From CAYOXM01 sp964407925 (GTDB lineage Bacteria; Patescibacteriota; Patescibacteriia; SG8-24), in contig CAYOXM010000005.1 of the NCBI GenBank assembly GCA_964407925.1, positions 8,454 through 72,453 of the forward strand: a DNA stretch of 64,000 nt, in the 5' to 3' direction. This document shows, piece by piece, positions 1 to 7,286 of the stretch; positions within the stretch are counted from its first letter, which is position 1, and every line of letters starts with the position of its first letter. The notes below the pieces were generated by a model. It was not told the DNA's origin. It saw only the letters and a program-made list of their open reading frames with translations, and searched no databases. The translations under genes and the position numbers were made by a program.

Positions 1-202
1 GCTCGCGAACGCCACCGACGGCGTCTCCGTCGACAACGTCGAGCAGCGGCTCCGCGACCGCGCTGCCGCTTCGAGCGAGCAGTTCAAGGACGCGATGTCC
101 GACATGAGCGGCGGGAGCGTCCAGGAGAGCGTCACGGCGGCGAAGGCGAAGAAGCTCATCGCCGAGATGCGCGCCAAGAAGGCGGCCGCCCAGGCCGGCT
201 GA
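1..202 (+). CDS. C-terminal fragment of an unknown protein
   Basis: An open frame runs in from the left edge (first full codon at base 2) and ends at TGA 200-202, giving 66 residues of a gene that starts outside the window. The tail is hydrophilic and helical, rich in Ala, Lys, Ser and Gln, with no Cys or Trp and no domain I recognise. A hairpin with a T-run follows at 240-267, which supports a real gene end. The function is unknown. Confidence 0.55.
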   Translation, partial: LANATDGVSVDNVEQRLRDRAAASSEQFKDAMSDMSGGSVQESVTAAKAKKLIAEMRAKKAAAQAG

Positions 203-239
203 CGGGCGAACGACGAACGTCGTCGGCATGACGACGTGC

Positions 240-267
240 AGGGATCCCTCTCGGGGTCCCTGTTTTT
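240..267 (+). terminator. Rho-independent terminator
   Basis: An AGGGATCC / GGGGTCCCT stem is followed by GTTTTT, just after the partial gene ending at 202. The rest of 203-345 shows no gene. Confidence 0.7.
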
Positions 268-345
268 ATGTGGCGCGACCGAATTGCTAAAAGAATCTAT
301 GAAAGTGAGGAGCGCGCGAAATAAAAGAGGGTTAAGAAGTTACGC

Positions 346-371
346 AAAAGGCGGGCCGAAGCCCGCCTTTT
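346..371. terminator. Bidirectional terminator downstream of smc
   Basis: A perfect AAAAGGCGGGC / GCCCGCCTTTT stem with a CGAA loop sits right after the smc stop codon. It has T-runs in both directions. Confidence 0.85.
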
Positions 372-372
372 C

Positions 373-2658
373 TCATACTGTCACGGTTGCCTTCTTGCTG
401 TTTTTGAGCGTTCCCGCCTCGTCCAGGTTGATGGAGAGGAGCGCGGACGTGCCGTCGTCGCGCATCGTCACCCCGTACAGGACGTTTGCCTTCTTCATCG
501 TGTAGCGGTTGTGCGTGATGACGATGAATTGCGTCTTCTCGGCCAGCTCCTCGATGATGGAGGCGAACCGGTCGGCGTTCGACTCGTCGAGCGCCGCATC
601 CACCTCGTCGAGTACGACGAACGGCGAGGGGTTGTTCTGCATGATGGCGCAGATGAGCGCGATGGAAACGAGCGCGCGCTCGCCGCCCGAGAGCATCGTG
701 ATGCTCTTGATCTTCTTGCCCGGCGGCGTCGCGTTGATCTCGATGCCGACGATGTGGTCGCGCCTCTCTTTCTTCTCCTCTTCCTGCTTCGCCGCGGGTT
801 CGGCGCCTTCCGTGGCCCCGTCCTCCTCCTTGTCGCTCGCCTTGATCTGGATGAGTTCCGCCTTGCCGCCGCCGAAGAGCGTCTTGAAGTAGCGGTCGAA
901 GTCGCGGTTCAGTTGGCGGAACGCGGCCTCGCTCTTCGCCTTGATGGTGATGTCGAGTTCGGCGATGACATGGTCGAGATCGTCGATCGCCTTCTTGAGG
1001 TCCGACGTCTGGCCGTCGAGGAACTCGAAGCGGGTCTTCGTCTCCTCGTGTTCGCGGACGACCTCGGGGTCGATGCCGCCGATGAGCTGGAGCTGGTACT
1101 TGAGCTTCTGGATCTGCGCCTGCAGCTCCTCGACACGCTCCTCGCCGGTCGGGGAGTAGGACGACTTCGTGTGCTCGGCCTTCTCGCCGAGTTCGGTCGT
1201 CATTTCCTGCTCGAGCGAGTCGCGGCGGGACTCGAGGCGCGCGATTTCCACGCGTTCGTCGCCGAGGGCTCGTTCGAGGGCGTGCGCGGCGTTGATCTTT
1301 TCCTGGAGGCCGCGCTGGAGGCTGAAGAATTTTTCCTTCTTCTTCTGCTCGCCCTGGTTGTAATTCTGGAGCTCGGCGCTTGCGGCGCGGATCTTCTCGT
1401 CGAGGCTGACGATGGACGCGGCGACGTCGGCCAGTTCCTTGGCGAGGGCCGGGTCTTCCTTGGGCGCGGCCACGGCCGGCGCTTCGGGCGCGGGGCGTTC
1501 GAGCCGGTCGCGGAGCGAGGCGACGTCGTTCGAGAGCTCGTCGAGGTCGTCGGCGACTGCCTTCGCGTCCTCGAGCGTCTTCGCCGCGCGGAGCCGTTCG
1601 ACGATGGCATCCTGCCGTTCGGAGACCGTGCGGATCTCCTCGATGATCTTTGAGAGCGGCATCGCCGACGCGGCCTTCCGCTGCACCTGCTGGACCTGCA
1701 TCGCGATTTCCCGCTTGCTCTCGAGTTGCATGTGCTGGCCGCGGAGCCTGTTCTTCTCCTCGAGGAGCTTCGAGTAGTTCTCCTGCAGGCGCGAGAACGC
1801 GTCCGAGCCGGTCTCCTCGACCTCGAGCTTGGCGAGTTCGGCCTTCGCGCCGTCGAGCGTCGCTTCCTTCTCCTTCCATTCGCCCTCGAGCTTGGCGAGC
1901 GCGGCCTGGCGCACGTCCATCTGTTTCTTCAGGTCGTTCCAGAGGCGGCCGTAGTACTGGTGCTTCATCGCGTGCAGGTCCTCCTCGAGCGTGCCGCGCT
2001 CCTCGAGGCGTTTCACCTGGCGCGCGAGCGACCGCATACGCGGCTCGATTTCCGTGAGCAGCATCTCGGCCTGCTTCAGGTTCTCCCGCGTCGCTTCGAG
2101 CTTGATGACCGACTGGTGGCGCTTGAGCTGGAACTGCTTCACGCCGGCGGCCTCGTCGAAGAATTCCTTGCGTTCCTGCGGCGACGCGACGAGCACGCTG
2201 TCGATCATGCCCTGACCGATGACGGAGTACGACCGCGCCCCGAAGTTCGCCTGCGCGAGCAGGAGCTGGATGTCGCCGAGGCGGACCTTGTTCTTGTTGA
2301 TCAGGTACTCGGAATCGCCGTCGCGGTAGATGCGGCGGGAAATGGTGACCTCGGAGAAGTCGAGCGGGATCTTCCCGGACTCGTTGTTCAGGTGGAGGAT
2401 GACTTCCGCGAAACCGGAACGCGCGCGTTTTTCGGAGCCGGAAAAGATGACGTCCTCGGCCTTCTTGCCGCGGAGCAGCTTCACGCTCTGCTCGCCGAGC
2501 ACCCAGCGCAGCGCGTCGGCGACGTTCGACTTGCCGGAGCCGTTCGGCCCGACGACCGCCGTGATGCCCTTGGAGGTTGCGGACGGGGCGAGGAAGTCGA
2601 GTTCGGTCTTGTCGGCGAAGGATTTGAAGCCGATGGTCTCCAATTTCTGCAGATACAT
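373..2658 (-). CDS. smc: SMC family chromosome-condensation ATPase, short and hinge-less
   Basis: The ATPase organises and segregates the chromosome. The N-terminal head has the Walker A box GPNGSGKS at residues 37-44. The C-terminal head has LSGGERAL and then the Walker B / D-loop FVVLDEVDAALDES. The start chosen is ATG 2658 (MYLQKLETIGFKSFADK), because this is how SMC proteins begin; an in-frame TTG lies two codons upstream. The protein is 761 residues against about 1150-1200 for typical bacterial SMC. Between the two coiled-coil arms there is only an Ala/Pro linker (RPAPEAPAVAAPKEDP, about residues 385-400) and no recognisable globular hinge. An extended -10 (CTGCTACACT) lies 10 nt upstream of the start, so the mRNA may be nearly leaderless. 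No scpA or scpB is visible nearby. Confidence 0.93.
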   Translation of the reverse strand: MYLQKLETIGFKSFADKTELDFLAPSATSKGITAVVGPNGSGKSNVADALRWVLGEQSVKLLRGKKAEDVIFSGSEKRARSGFAEVILHLNNESGKIPLDFSEVTISRRIYRDGDSEYLINKNKVRLGDIQLLLAQANFGARSYSVIGQGMIDSVLVASPQERKEFFDEAAGVKQFQLKRHQSVIKLEATRENLKQAEMLLTEIEPRMRSLARQVKRLEERGTLEEDLHAMKHQYYGRLWNDLKKQMDVRQAALAKLEGEWKEKEATLDGAKAELAKLEVEETGSDAFSRLQENYSKLLEEKNRLRGQHMQLESKREIAMQVQQVQRKAASAMPLSKIIEEIRTVSERQDAIVERLRAAKTLEDAKAVADDLDELSNDVASLRDRLERPAPEAPAVAAPKEDPALAKELADVAASIVSLDEKIRAASAELQNYNQGEQKKKEKFFSLQRGLQEKINAAHALERALGDERVEIARLESRRDSLEQEMTTELGEKAEHTKSSYSPTGEERVEELQAQIQKLKYQLQLIGGIDPEVVREHEETKTRFEFLDGQTSDLKKAIDDLDHVIAELDITIKAKSEAAFRQLNRDFDRYFKTLFGGGKAELIQIKASDKEEDGATEGAEPAAKQEEEKKERRDHIVGIEINATPPGKKIKSITMLSGGERALVSIALICAIMQNNPSPFVVLDEVDAALDESNADRFASIIEELAEKTQFIVITHNRYTMKKANVLYGVTMRDDGTSALLSINLDEAGTLKNSKKATVTV

Positions 2659-2667
2659 ACGCAAGAA

Positions 2668-2696
2668 AGTGTAGCAGAGCGGCTAATGGGCGCAAT
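2668..2696 (-). promoter_or_regulatory. smc promoter (extended -10)
   Basis: CTGCTACACT on the minus strand (-10 at 2668-2673), with a weak TTGCGC-like -35 16 nt upstream. The start codon follows within about 10 nt. Confidence 0.5.
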
Positions 2697-2715
2697 ATAA
2701 GTAGGAACGCGGTTT

Positions 2716-2756
2716 CAGACCTGTCCCCACGCCTCCTTAACGGGACCCGGTCCCAA
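2716..2756. repeat. Short intergenic palindromic element with a GTCCCC motif
   Basis: Contains GACCTGTCCCCACGCC and a perfect GGGACC-C-GGTCCC palindrome (2742-2754). Similar words recur at 23481-23500 and 63050-63110. The remainder of 2659-2807 shows no gene. Confidence 0.4.
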
Positions 2757-2807
2757 GTCCATGCGTGATCCTGAAGAAGGCACGAAATCATAGAGGAGAG
2801 GATTAAT

Positions 2808-2833
2808 AAAAAAGGCCCAGTATCGGCCTTTTT
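2808..2833 (-). terminator. Terminator of the degenerate protease gene
   Basis: An AAAAAGGCC / GGCCTTTTT stem overlaps the stop codon of the minus-strand gene ending at 2832. Confidence 0.75.
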
Positions 2834-3533
2834 AAGGAGACGGGACGGTAATGGCCTTGGCTTCGAGGAAAGAACGGACGGTGGCGGCCGGGATGGCGAT
2901 GTAGGCGCCGGACCCGGTCTTGCCGATGGTTACGCCGATGAGCCGGCCGGTTTTTGCGGAGAAGACGGCGGAGGCTTCGGTTTTCGGCGCGTCGCCGGAG
3001 TCGCCCGACCGCTTCACGATGAGGAGGTCCGACAGGTCGAGTTCGCCGGCCGACTCTCCCTTGTAGTGCGGGTCGGCGACCGTGCCGTCGGCGTGCTTCC
3101 GTTCGATCATCGGCGGATCGCTCATCGCGCTGACGTAGCCGGTGACGCGCGCCCTGTCGCCCTTGGCCGCGCCGGCCGCCGGTTCGAGCGCGACCCAGCG
3201 GGGGAGCGGTTTTTCGGCCCTGAGCACCGCGATGTCGTGTTTCTCGTCGATGGCGATGACGCGCGCCGGTATCTTGGCGTCGCCGACGGTGACCGGGAAG
3301 TACTTCGCGCCGAGCACGGTACGCGGCGACGTGAGGACGTGGCCGTCCGGCGTCACGGCGATGCCGGTGCCGGAGAAATGGCCGCCGACGTCGACGCGGA
3401 CGACGGTCTCGGCGGACTGCGCGGCGGGATCCTTCTTCGGTGTATCCGCGCGCGCGTCCGAGAACGGATGCGCGGCGAAGTAGAGGACTGCCGCCCACGC
3501 CCAGACATGGAGGAAACAAAGGACGTTGCGCAT
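2832..3533 (-). CDS. Secreted trypsin-like (S1/HtrA-type) protein with a broken catalytic triad
   Basis: The protein has 233 residues and an N-terminal hydrophobic segment (residues 3-22), so it is exported or membrane-anchored. The chymotrypsin-fold core is easy to follow: SGTGIAVTPDGHVLT, then KHDIAVLR with the acidic triad residue at D100, then TGRLIGVTIG. Aligned with the intact neighbour ending at 6224, the catalytic His position (TAAHVV) reads TSPRTV (R71) and the Ser position (GTSGSGIF) reads KTEASAVF (E186). I infer a non-proteolytic binding or decoy protein. The start is ATG 3533, which places the signal segment at the N-terminus; longer in-frame extensions lack export features. A terminator lies at 2808-2833. 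Confidence 0.72.
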   Translation of the reverse strand: MRNVLCFLHVWAWAAVLYFAAHPFSDARADTPKKDPAAQSAETVVRVDVGGHFSGTGIAVTPDGHVLTSPRTVLGAKYFPVTVGDAKIPARVIAIDEKHDIAVLRAEKPLPRWVALEPAAGAAKGDRARVTGYVSAMSDPPMIERKHADGTVADPHYKGESAGELDLSDLLIVKRSGDSGDAPKTEASAVFSAKTGRLIGVTIGKTGSGAYIAIPAATVRSFLEAKAITVPSP

Positions 3534-3599
3534 CGGGACGCCTTTCGTTCGGGAAAACGATGCGACGACATGATACGACGGCGTCGGCGAAATAAAAAG

Positions 3600-3622
3600 C
3601 GCCCCGCGAAAATCGCGGGGCG
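3600..3622 (-). terminator. Terminator of the 157-aa unknown gene
   Basis: CGCCCCGCG / CGCGGGGCG stem with an AAAAT loop, followed on the minus strand by a T-run. Confidence 0.8.
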
Positions 3623-3628
3623 GTCGCG

Positions 3629-4102
3629 TCAGGGCCTGATCGTGGCGCGGTCGTAGGGGTCGAGCGTTCGGTAGGCGAGCTCGACGCGTTCGGCGATGGC
3701 TCCGGCGAAGCGCAAGTGGTCGGGCCACGTCAGGGCATCGAGGCCGCGCGCGTCACGCAGGAGCGAAGCGGTGTCGAACTCGTCCTCGAAGGCGAAGTAC
3801 AGGTATGCGCCCCGTTCGTCGTGGTGACGGTGACGCAGGACGACGAACGCCTTGTCGTCGGCCGTGCGGAAGCCTTGGTGGCTGAATCCCTTCGGGCTTA
3901 CGGAGCCGGACATCGGCCCCGGCGCGAGCAGAAACGCCTGACCGTGGACGTACGGTTCGACAAGGTGGCCGGCGAGGACGATTTCGGGAATGCCATCGCG
4001 GCAGAAATCGTGCCGGTCGAACGGTCGTTTCGCGGTGAAACCGACGATGAGCACGGGTGCGCCGATGGGCAGGAAAACCGGATCGTCGTGGGCGGTCGTC
4101 AT
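3629..4102 (-). CDS. Hypothetical protein, 157 aa
   Basis: I do not recognise this protein. It is soluble, about 157 residues, rich in aromatics and His, with a compact central part (RTADDKAFVVLRHRHH then GAYLYFAFEDEF). There is no signal peptide and no membrane segment. The start is ATG 4102 because AAGGAG lies 8 nt upstream and a clean promoter (4158-4186) precedes it. The gene is monocistronic, with its own terminator at 3600-3622, and is divergent from the DHH phosphoesterase gene. Confidence 0.65.
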   Translation of the reverse strand: MTTAHDDPVFLPIGAPVLIVGFTAKRPFDRHDFCRDGIPEIVLAGHLVEPYVHGQAFLLAPGPMSGSVSPKGFSHQGFRTADDKAFVVLRHRHHDERGAYLYFAFEDEFDTASLLRDARGLDALTWPDHLRFAGAIAERVELAYRTLDPYDRATIRP

Positions 4103-4157
4103 GGGGTCGCTCCTTGTTGCGGGATGCCGCGTCTCTGTCCGGAAATGAGCACCCTCG

Positions 4158-4186
4158 AACCTACCGCGCATCGCTTCCGTCGTCAA
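4158..4186 (-). promoter_or_regulatory. Promoter of the 157-aa gene
   Basis: TTGACG, 17-nt spacer, TAGGTT on the minus strand. Confidence 0.6.
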
Positions 4187-4220
4187 CCGCCACCGGTGAT
4201 CGTCGCTGACGCGGCGAGGA

Positions 4221-4249
4221 TTGACGCTAGCCGTCCCCGTTGGTACGTT
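4221..4249 (+). promoter_or_regulatory. Promoter of the DHH phosphoesterase gene
   Basis: TTGACG, 17-nt spacer, TACGTT. The ATG at 4264 is only about 15 nt past the -10, so the leader is very short and has no Shine-Dalgarno sequence. Confidence 0.6.
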
Positions 4250-4263
4250 CACAGGCTCCCTCT

Positions 4264-5223
4264 ATGGATATCGACTACCTCCACCGCGCCGCGCATGACG
4301 CCCTGAAGAAGGCGAAGCGCGTGCTCATCGTCTCCCATCCGAAGCCCGACGGCGACACGCTCGGGGCGGCTTCGGCGATGCTGAACTGGTGCCGCAAGGC
4401 GGGCATCCCCGCGGACGCGTTCTGCCTCGATCCCGTGCCGGAGCAATACCTCTATATGCCGGGGACGGAGGAGTACGGGTTCGACAAGGGGATATTCGCA
4501 TCGCCGACGCACGACGTCCTCGCCGTGTTCGACGCGGGTGATTTGCGGTATGCCGGCATCGACGGTCTCATCCCGATCATGCCGACGAAACCGGTCATTA
4601 TCAACTTCGACCATCATGCGACGAACGAGAAGTTCGGCGACATGAACGTCCTCGACGTGAAGGCGTCGTCGACTGCCGAGGTCGTCTACGACTTTTTCCA
4701 GACGAACGGCATCACCATCGGCAAGGACGTGGCGACCTGCTTGCTCACCGGCATCCTTACCGACACCGGCGGGTTCTCGAACCCCGCGACGACCGGGAGT
4801 TCGCTCGTTGCCGCCTCCGACCTGCTCCGTCGCGGGGCGAAGATCCAGGACGTCGCGAACCGGCTCGTGCGCAACAAGACCATCGACGCGTTGCGGCTGT
4901 GGGGCAAGGCGCTCTCGCGCCTCAAGTACAACCAGAAGCTCGGCGCCGCGTCGACCGCGGTATTCACCACCGACCTCGCAGGCATCGACGACGAGCACGT
5001 CGAGGGCATCTCGAACTTTTTGAACCGCTTCCTCGACGTGAAAATCGTCCTCGTGCTCAAGGAGCTTCCTGACGGCAAGGTGAAGGGCAGCATCCGCTCC
5101 GCGGACGACCTCGACGTGTCGCTCCCCGCGAAACTCCTCGGCGGGGGAGGGCACAAGAAGGCGGCGGGGTTCACCATCGCCGGACGGATCATTGAGACGG
5201 CGAACGGTTGGAAGGTGGAATGA
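4264..5223 (+). CDS. DHH/DHHA1 phosphoesterase, NrnA-like (oligoribonuclease / pAp phosphatase type)
   Basis: This is a 319-aa metal-dependent phosphoesterase with the two-domain DHH-DHHA1 layout. The DHH domain carries the SHPKPDGDTLGAA motif near the N-terminus, VFDAGDL, and the signature NFDHHATN around residue 125. The C-terminal DHHA1 domain ends with the substrate-binding glycine loop GGGGHKKAAG. Proteins of this build degrade nano-RNA or dephosphorylate pAp in the cytoplasm. The start at ATG 4264 is set by the fold and by a promoter ending 14 nt upstream. The stop codon is the first base-paired stretch of the structured element 5222-5402. Confidence 0.88.
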   Translation: MDIDYLHRAAHDALKKAKRVLIVSHPKPDGDTLGAASAMLNWCRKAGIPADAFCLDPVPEQYLYMPGTEEYGFDKGIFASPTHDVLAVFDAGDLRYAGIDGLIPIMPTKPVIINFDHHATNEKFGDMNVLDVKASSTAEVVYDFFQTNGITIGKDVATCLLTGILTDTGGFSNPATTGSSLVAASDLLRRGAKIQDVANRLVRNKTIDALRLWGKALSRLKYNQKLGAASTAVFTTDLAGIDDEHVEGISNFLNRFLDVKIVLVLKELPDGKVKGSIRSADDLDVSLPAKLLGGGGHKKAAGFTIAGRIIETANGWKVE

Positions 5224-5402
5224 CGGGCGGAGCGGAGCAGGCCGTGCGGCGGCTCGGCCAGAGGCCGAGCCCTCGCTCCGACTCGGGTTTACGCCAGTTC
5301 ACCTCAAGTGAACAGAAGAGATGCGCCCAAGGGCGCCGCTACTGGGCGCAAGCCGCATGACCGCGGCTTACCTGCCGCAGACCTGCATCCGTTCTGCCCG
5401 TC
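5222..5402 (+). ncRNA. Putative structured RNA or composite palindromic element, 181 nt
   Basis: The ends pair over a long helix: 5222-5235 with 5389-5402, 5237-5241 with 5382-5386, and 5245-5250 with 5374-5379. Inside lie a perfect GGCTCGGCC-AGA-GGCCGAGCC hairpin (5251-5271), GTTCAC-CTCAA-GTGAAC, GCGCCC-AA-GGGCGC and AAGCCGC/GCGGCTT. The size and closed-rod form would suit a 6S-like RNA, but I see no conserved RNase P, SRP or tmRNA core. The strand is assumed from the upstream gene. Confidence 0.4.
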
Positions 5403-5455
5403 AGGAGGACTGTGGGGTAAATGCCCCCCGGGCAATCGATGACGATGAAAAAAAG

Positions 5456-5481
5456 AGCGGCCCTGCATAAGCGGGGCCGCT
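5456..5481 (-). terminator. Terminator of the lipoprotein protease gene
   Basis: AGCGGCCC / GGGCCGCT stem with a T-run on the minus strand. Confidence 0.8.
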
Positions 5482-5486
5482 TTCGT

Positions 5487-6224
5487 TCACTTGGGCGACG
5501 GGACGTCCATCGCGTACGGGATCTTGTTGGCGTCGAGGAACGCCTTGATCTGCGCAGGCGAGGAGATGACGCGCACCACCATCGGCGGCGTGCGTCCGCT
5601 CGTGACCCAGAACATCATGCGCATGATGCCGATGAGCTTCCCGTCGGCCGAGGCAAAAATGCCTGAGCCGGAGGTGCCGGGGCCGTCGGGCAGGTCGACG
5701 AGCGTGGCGTCCACGATCTCGCTTTTCTTGCCCTGCAGCGTGTAGTGCTGCTTCATCACGTACCCGCGGCCGACGATGCCGCCGAAGTCGTACGGATAGC
5801 CGACGTTATACACGCTGTCGCCGGGGTGCACGTCCGACTCGCGGGCGAGCACGGCCGGATCGCGGAAACGGCGGTCCACCTTCACGACGGCCATGTCGTT
5901 CGGCTTGTCGACCGCGACGACCGTGGCCTTGTAGGTCTTGGCCTTGCCCGCGTCCTCGACGATCGAGATGACGAGTTCGTTCTCGTCCCCCTCGACCACG
6001 TGGGCGGCGGTCAGGATGTGACCCTCGGAGGAAATCACGACGCCGGAACCGTGGCCGCCCGACAGGATGTCGATGCGGTAGGTGGCGGCGGTGTTCTCGC
6101 GCAGGCGGGCCAGCTCGGCGCCGCGCGACGGCGGGACGTTCCCCAGCGCCGAGCCGCATCCCGAGAGGAACGCGGCGAGGAGGAACTGCATCAAAAAGAC
6201 GAGCCAGACTCGCGTGGTTCCCAT
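5487..6224 (-). CDS. Lipoprotein trypsin-like serine protease (HtrA-type core, no PDZ)
   Basis: An intact S1-fold protease of 245 residues anchored as a lipoprotein (signal segment, then lipobox LSGC with Cys23). The triad is visible: H75 in LTAAHVVEG, D110 in PNDMAVVKV and S185 in GPGTSGSGIF. There is no PDZ domain, so it is a minimal envelope protease rather than a full DegP. The start is ATG 6224, with GAGG upstream and a minus-strand promoter at 6264-6291. It is the likely parent or partner of the degenerate protein encoded at 2832-3533. Confidence 0.85.
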   Translation of the reverse strand: MGTTRVWLVFLMQFLLAAFLSGCGSALGNVPPSRGAELARLRENTAATYRIDILSGGHGSGVVISSEGHILTAAHVVEGDENELVISIVEDAGKAKTYKATVVAVDKPNDMAVVKVDRRFRDPAVLARESDVHPGDSVYNVGYPYDFGGIVGRGYVMKQHYTLQGKKSEIVDATLVDLPDGPGTSGSGIFASADGKLIGIMRMMFWVTSGRTPPMVVRVISSPAQIKAFLDANKIPYAMDVPSPK

Positions 6225-6263
6225 GAGGGCCTCGTTGCCGAAAAAAAGAACGGCAGTACGTAA

Positions 6264-6291
6264 ACCATACCAGCGCTCGCGTTCGCGTCAA
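6264..6291 (-). promoter_or_regulatory. Promoter of the lipoprotein protease gene
   Basis: TTGACG, 16-nt spacer, TATGGT on the minus strand. Confidence 0.6.
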
Positions 6292-6310
6292 ATCGGCCTT
6301 AAATAAGAAA

Positions 6311-6338
6311 AGCCGTTCCGCGATGCCGCGGAACGGCT
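6311..6338 (-). terminator. Terminator of the 248-aa lipoprotein gene
   Basis: Perfect 12-bp stem AGCCGTTCCGCG / CGCGGAACGGCT with a T-rich minus-strand tail. Confidence 0.85.
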
Positions 6339-6342
6339 GAGC

Positions 6343-7089
6343 TTACGGTTGCTTTTGGGCGACCCATTGGCCCGAAACGCCTCCGGGACCGACGTACGTG
6401 CCGTTCACGTCGACCTTCGAGGTGAACGTTCCCGACAGCGTCAGCTGGAGCGAAGGTTGCGTGAGGCCGAACGTCACGCCGTTGATCGTGCCGGACGCGC
6501 TGTCCGCGGTGCCGGTGTAGGACACGCTCCTGCCGTTCTGGGTGAGAGACAGGTCCTGGCTGAGCGACTTGTCGATGATGACGCGCCACCGACCTTCGAC
6601 GTTGAGCACGACGCGGACGGGGATGGATGCCGTCGCTCCGCCGTAACGGGCGGTGAGGGTGGCTTCCGGTTCCTTGCCGTAGAAGTCGGTCGGAACGCCG
6701 GCATCGGCGCCCGCGTCGCCGACGGGCCCCGCGCCGCCCGTTCCGAGCGCGCCCGCGTCGGGGTCGGTCGAATCGAACCAGTCGCGCATGCCGGTCACGA
6801 GGCAGGCGTCGCCGAGGCCCTTCACCTCGACGACAGCGGGATCGCTCGATTCCCATTCGAGGGAACCGAGGTCGATCTCGACCTCCTTGCCCGCCTTGTC
6901 CCGCGCGACGATGCCGATGATGACGCTCTTGTCGTTGGGAACGGCGAGGCCTTCGGCATTGATGCTGGTCGAGCGGAACTCAAGCGACTCGACCGGGACG
7001 TCGTCGTTCGCGCAGCCGGAAAATCCGGCAATGAAGAACGCCGCGGCTGCCGCGGCCGGCGCGAGAAGCAACAGCGACCTGCGCGTCAT
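6343..7089 (-). CDS. Lipoprotein with Ig-like/beta domains, paralogue of 7287-7910
   Basis: A 248-aa predicted lipoprotein: signal sequence rich in Leu and Ala, lipobox GFSGC, then a beta-rich ectodomain. It shares an order of features with the next gene: an N-terminal Ig-like part (VVEVKG), a DWFD motif, EPEATLTA, then a C-terminal domain made of short beta repeats (SYTGTADSASGTINGVTFG and similar). A Gly/Ala/Asp linker (about residues 115-135) is unique to this copy. The start is ATG 7089 with a perfect AGGAGG 6 nt upstream. It is surface exposed, and the ligand is unknown. Confidence 0.7.
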   Translation of the reverse strand: MTRRSLLLLAPAAAAAAFFIAGFSGCANDDVPVESLEFRSTSINAEGLAVPNDKSVIIGIVARDKAGKEVEIDLGSLEWESSDPAVVEVKGLGDACLVTGMRDWFDSTDPDAGALGTGGAGPVGDAGADAGVPTDFYGKEPEATLTARYGGATASIPVRVVLNVEGRWRVIIDKSLSQDLSLTQNGRSVSYTGTADSASGTINGVTFGLTQPSLQLTLSGTFTSKVDVNGTYVGPGGVSGQWVAQKQP

Positions 7090-7189
7090 GGGAACCTCCT
7101 GATCGGTCGGTAGGGGAAGGAACGACCTAGCGTCACCTAAGCGCTTAAAGGGCGGATAGTCAATGGGGCGCAGCTTCAAGGCCGCAGAG

Positions 7190-7240
7190 ATTCAGGGGTT
7201 AGAGCTTCGAGTTTTGAGCTTTGTAACTTTGAACCTCCAC
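7190..7240. repeat. Possible degenerate copy of the AAGTTGAAAG intergenic repeat
   Basis: A run of TTCGAGTTTTGAGCTTTG and AACTTTGAACC resembles, loosely, the inverted-repeat elements at 15624-15690 and 56607-56679. There is no gene in 7090-7246. Confidence 0.25.
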
Positions 7241-7246
7241 AAAAGA

Positions 7247-7272
7247 AAAAACCGCCATGAAGACGGTCTCGT
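7247..7272 (-). terminator. Weak terminator of the 207-aa lipoprotein gene
   Basis: ACCGCC-ATGAA-GACGGT hairpin with a TTTTTTC tail on the minus strand. Confidence 0.5.
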
Positions 7273-7286
7273 GAATACGCGCCGAG

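Noticed and set aside
332..2791. Long open frame on the minus strand overlapping smc
   Set aside because: It encodes Arg/His-rich low-complexity protein, the usual shadow of a GC-rich gene; smc in the other frame has full motifs.
5222..5402. RNase P RNA, tmRNA or SRP RNA
   Set aside because: The conserved GAGGAAAGUC (RNase P), tRNA-like ends with a tag frame (tmRNA) and the GGAA helix 8 motif (SRP) are all absent.
5421..5666. Short plus-strand frame with AGGAGG at 5403-5408
   Set aside because: The Shine-Dalgarno is 12 nt from the ATG, and the frame runs antisense through a terminator into the protease gene.
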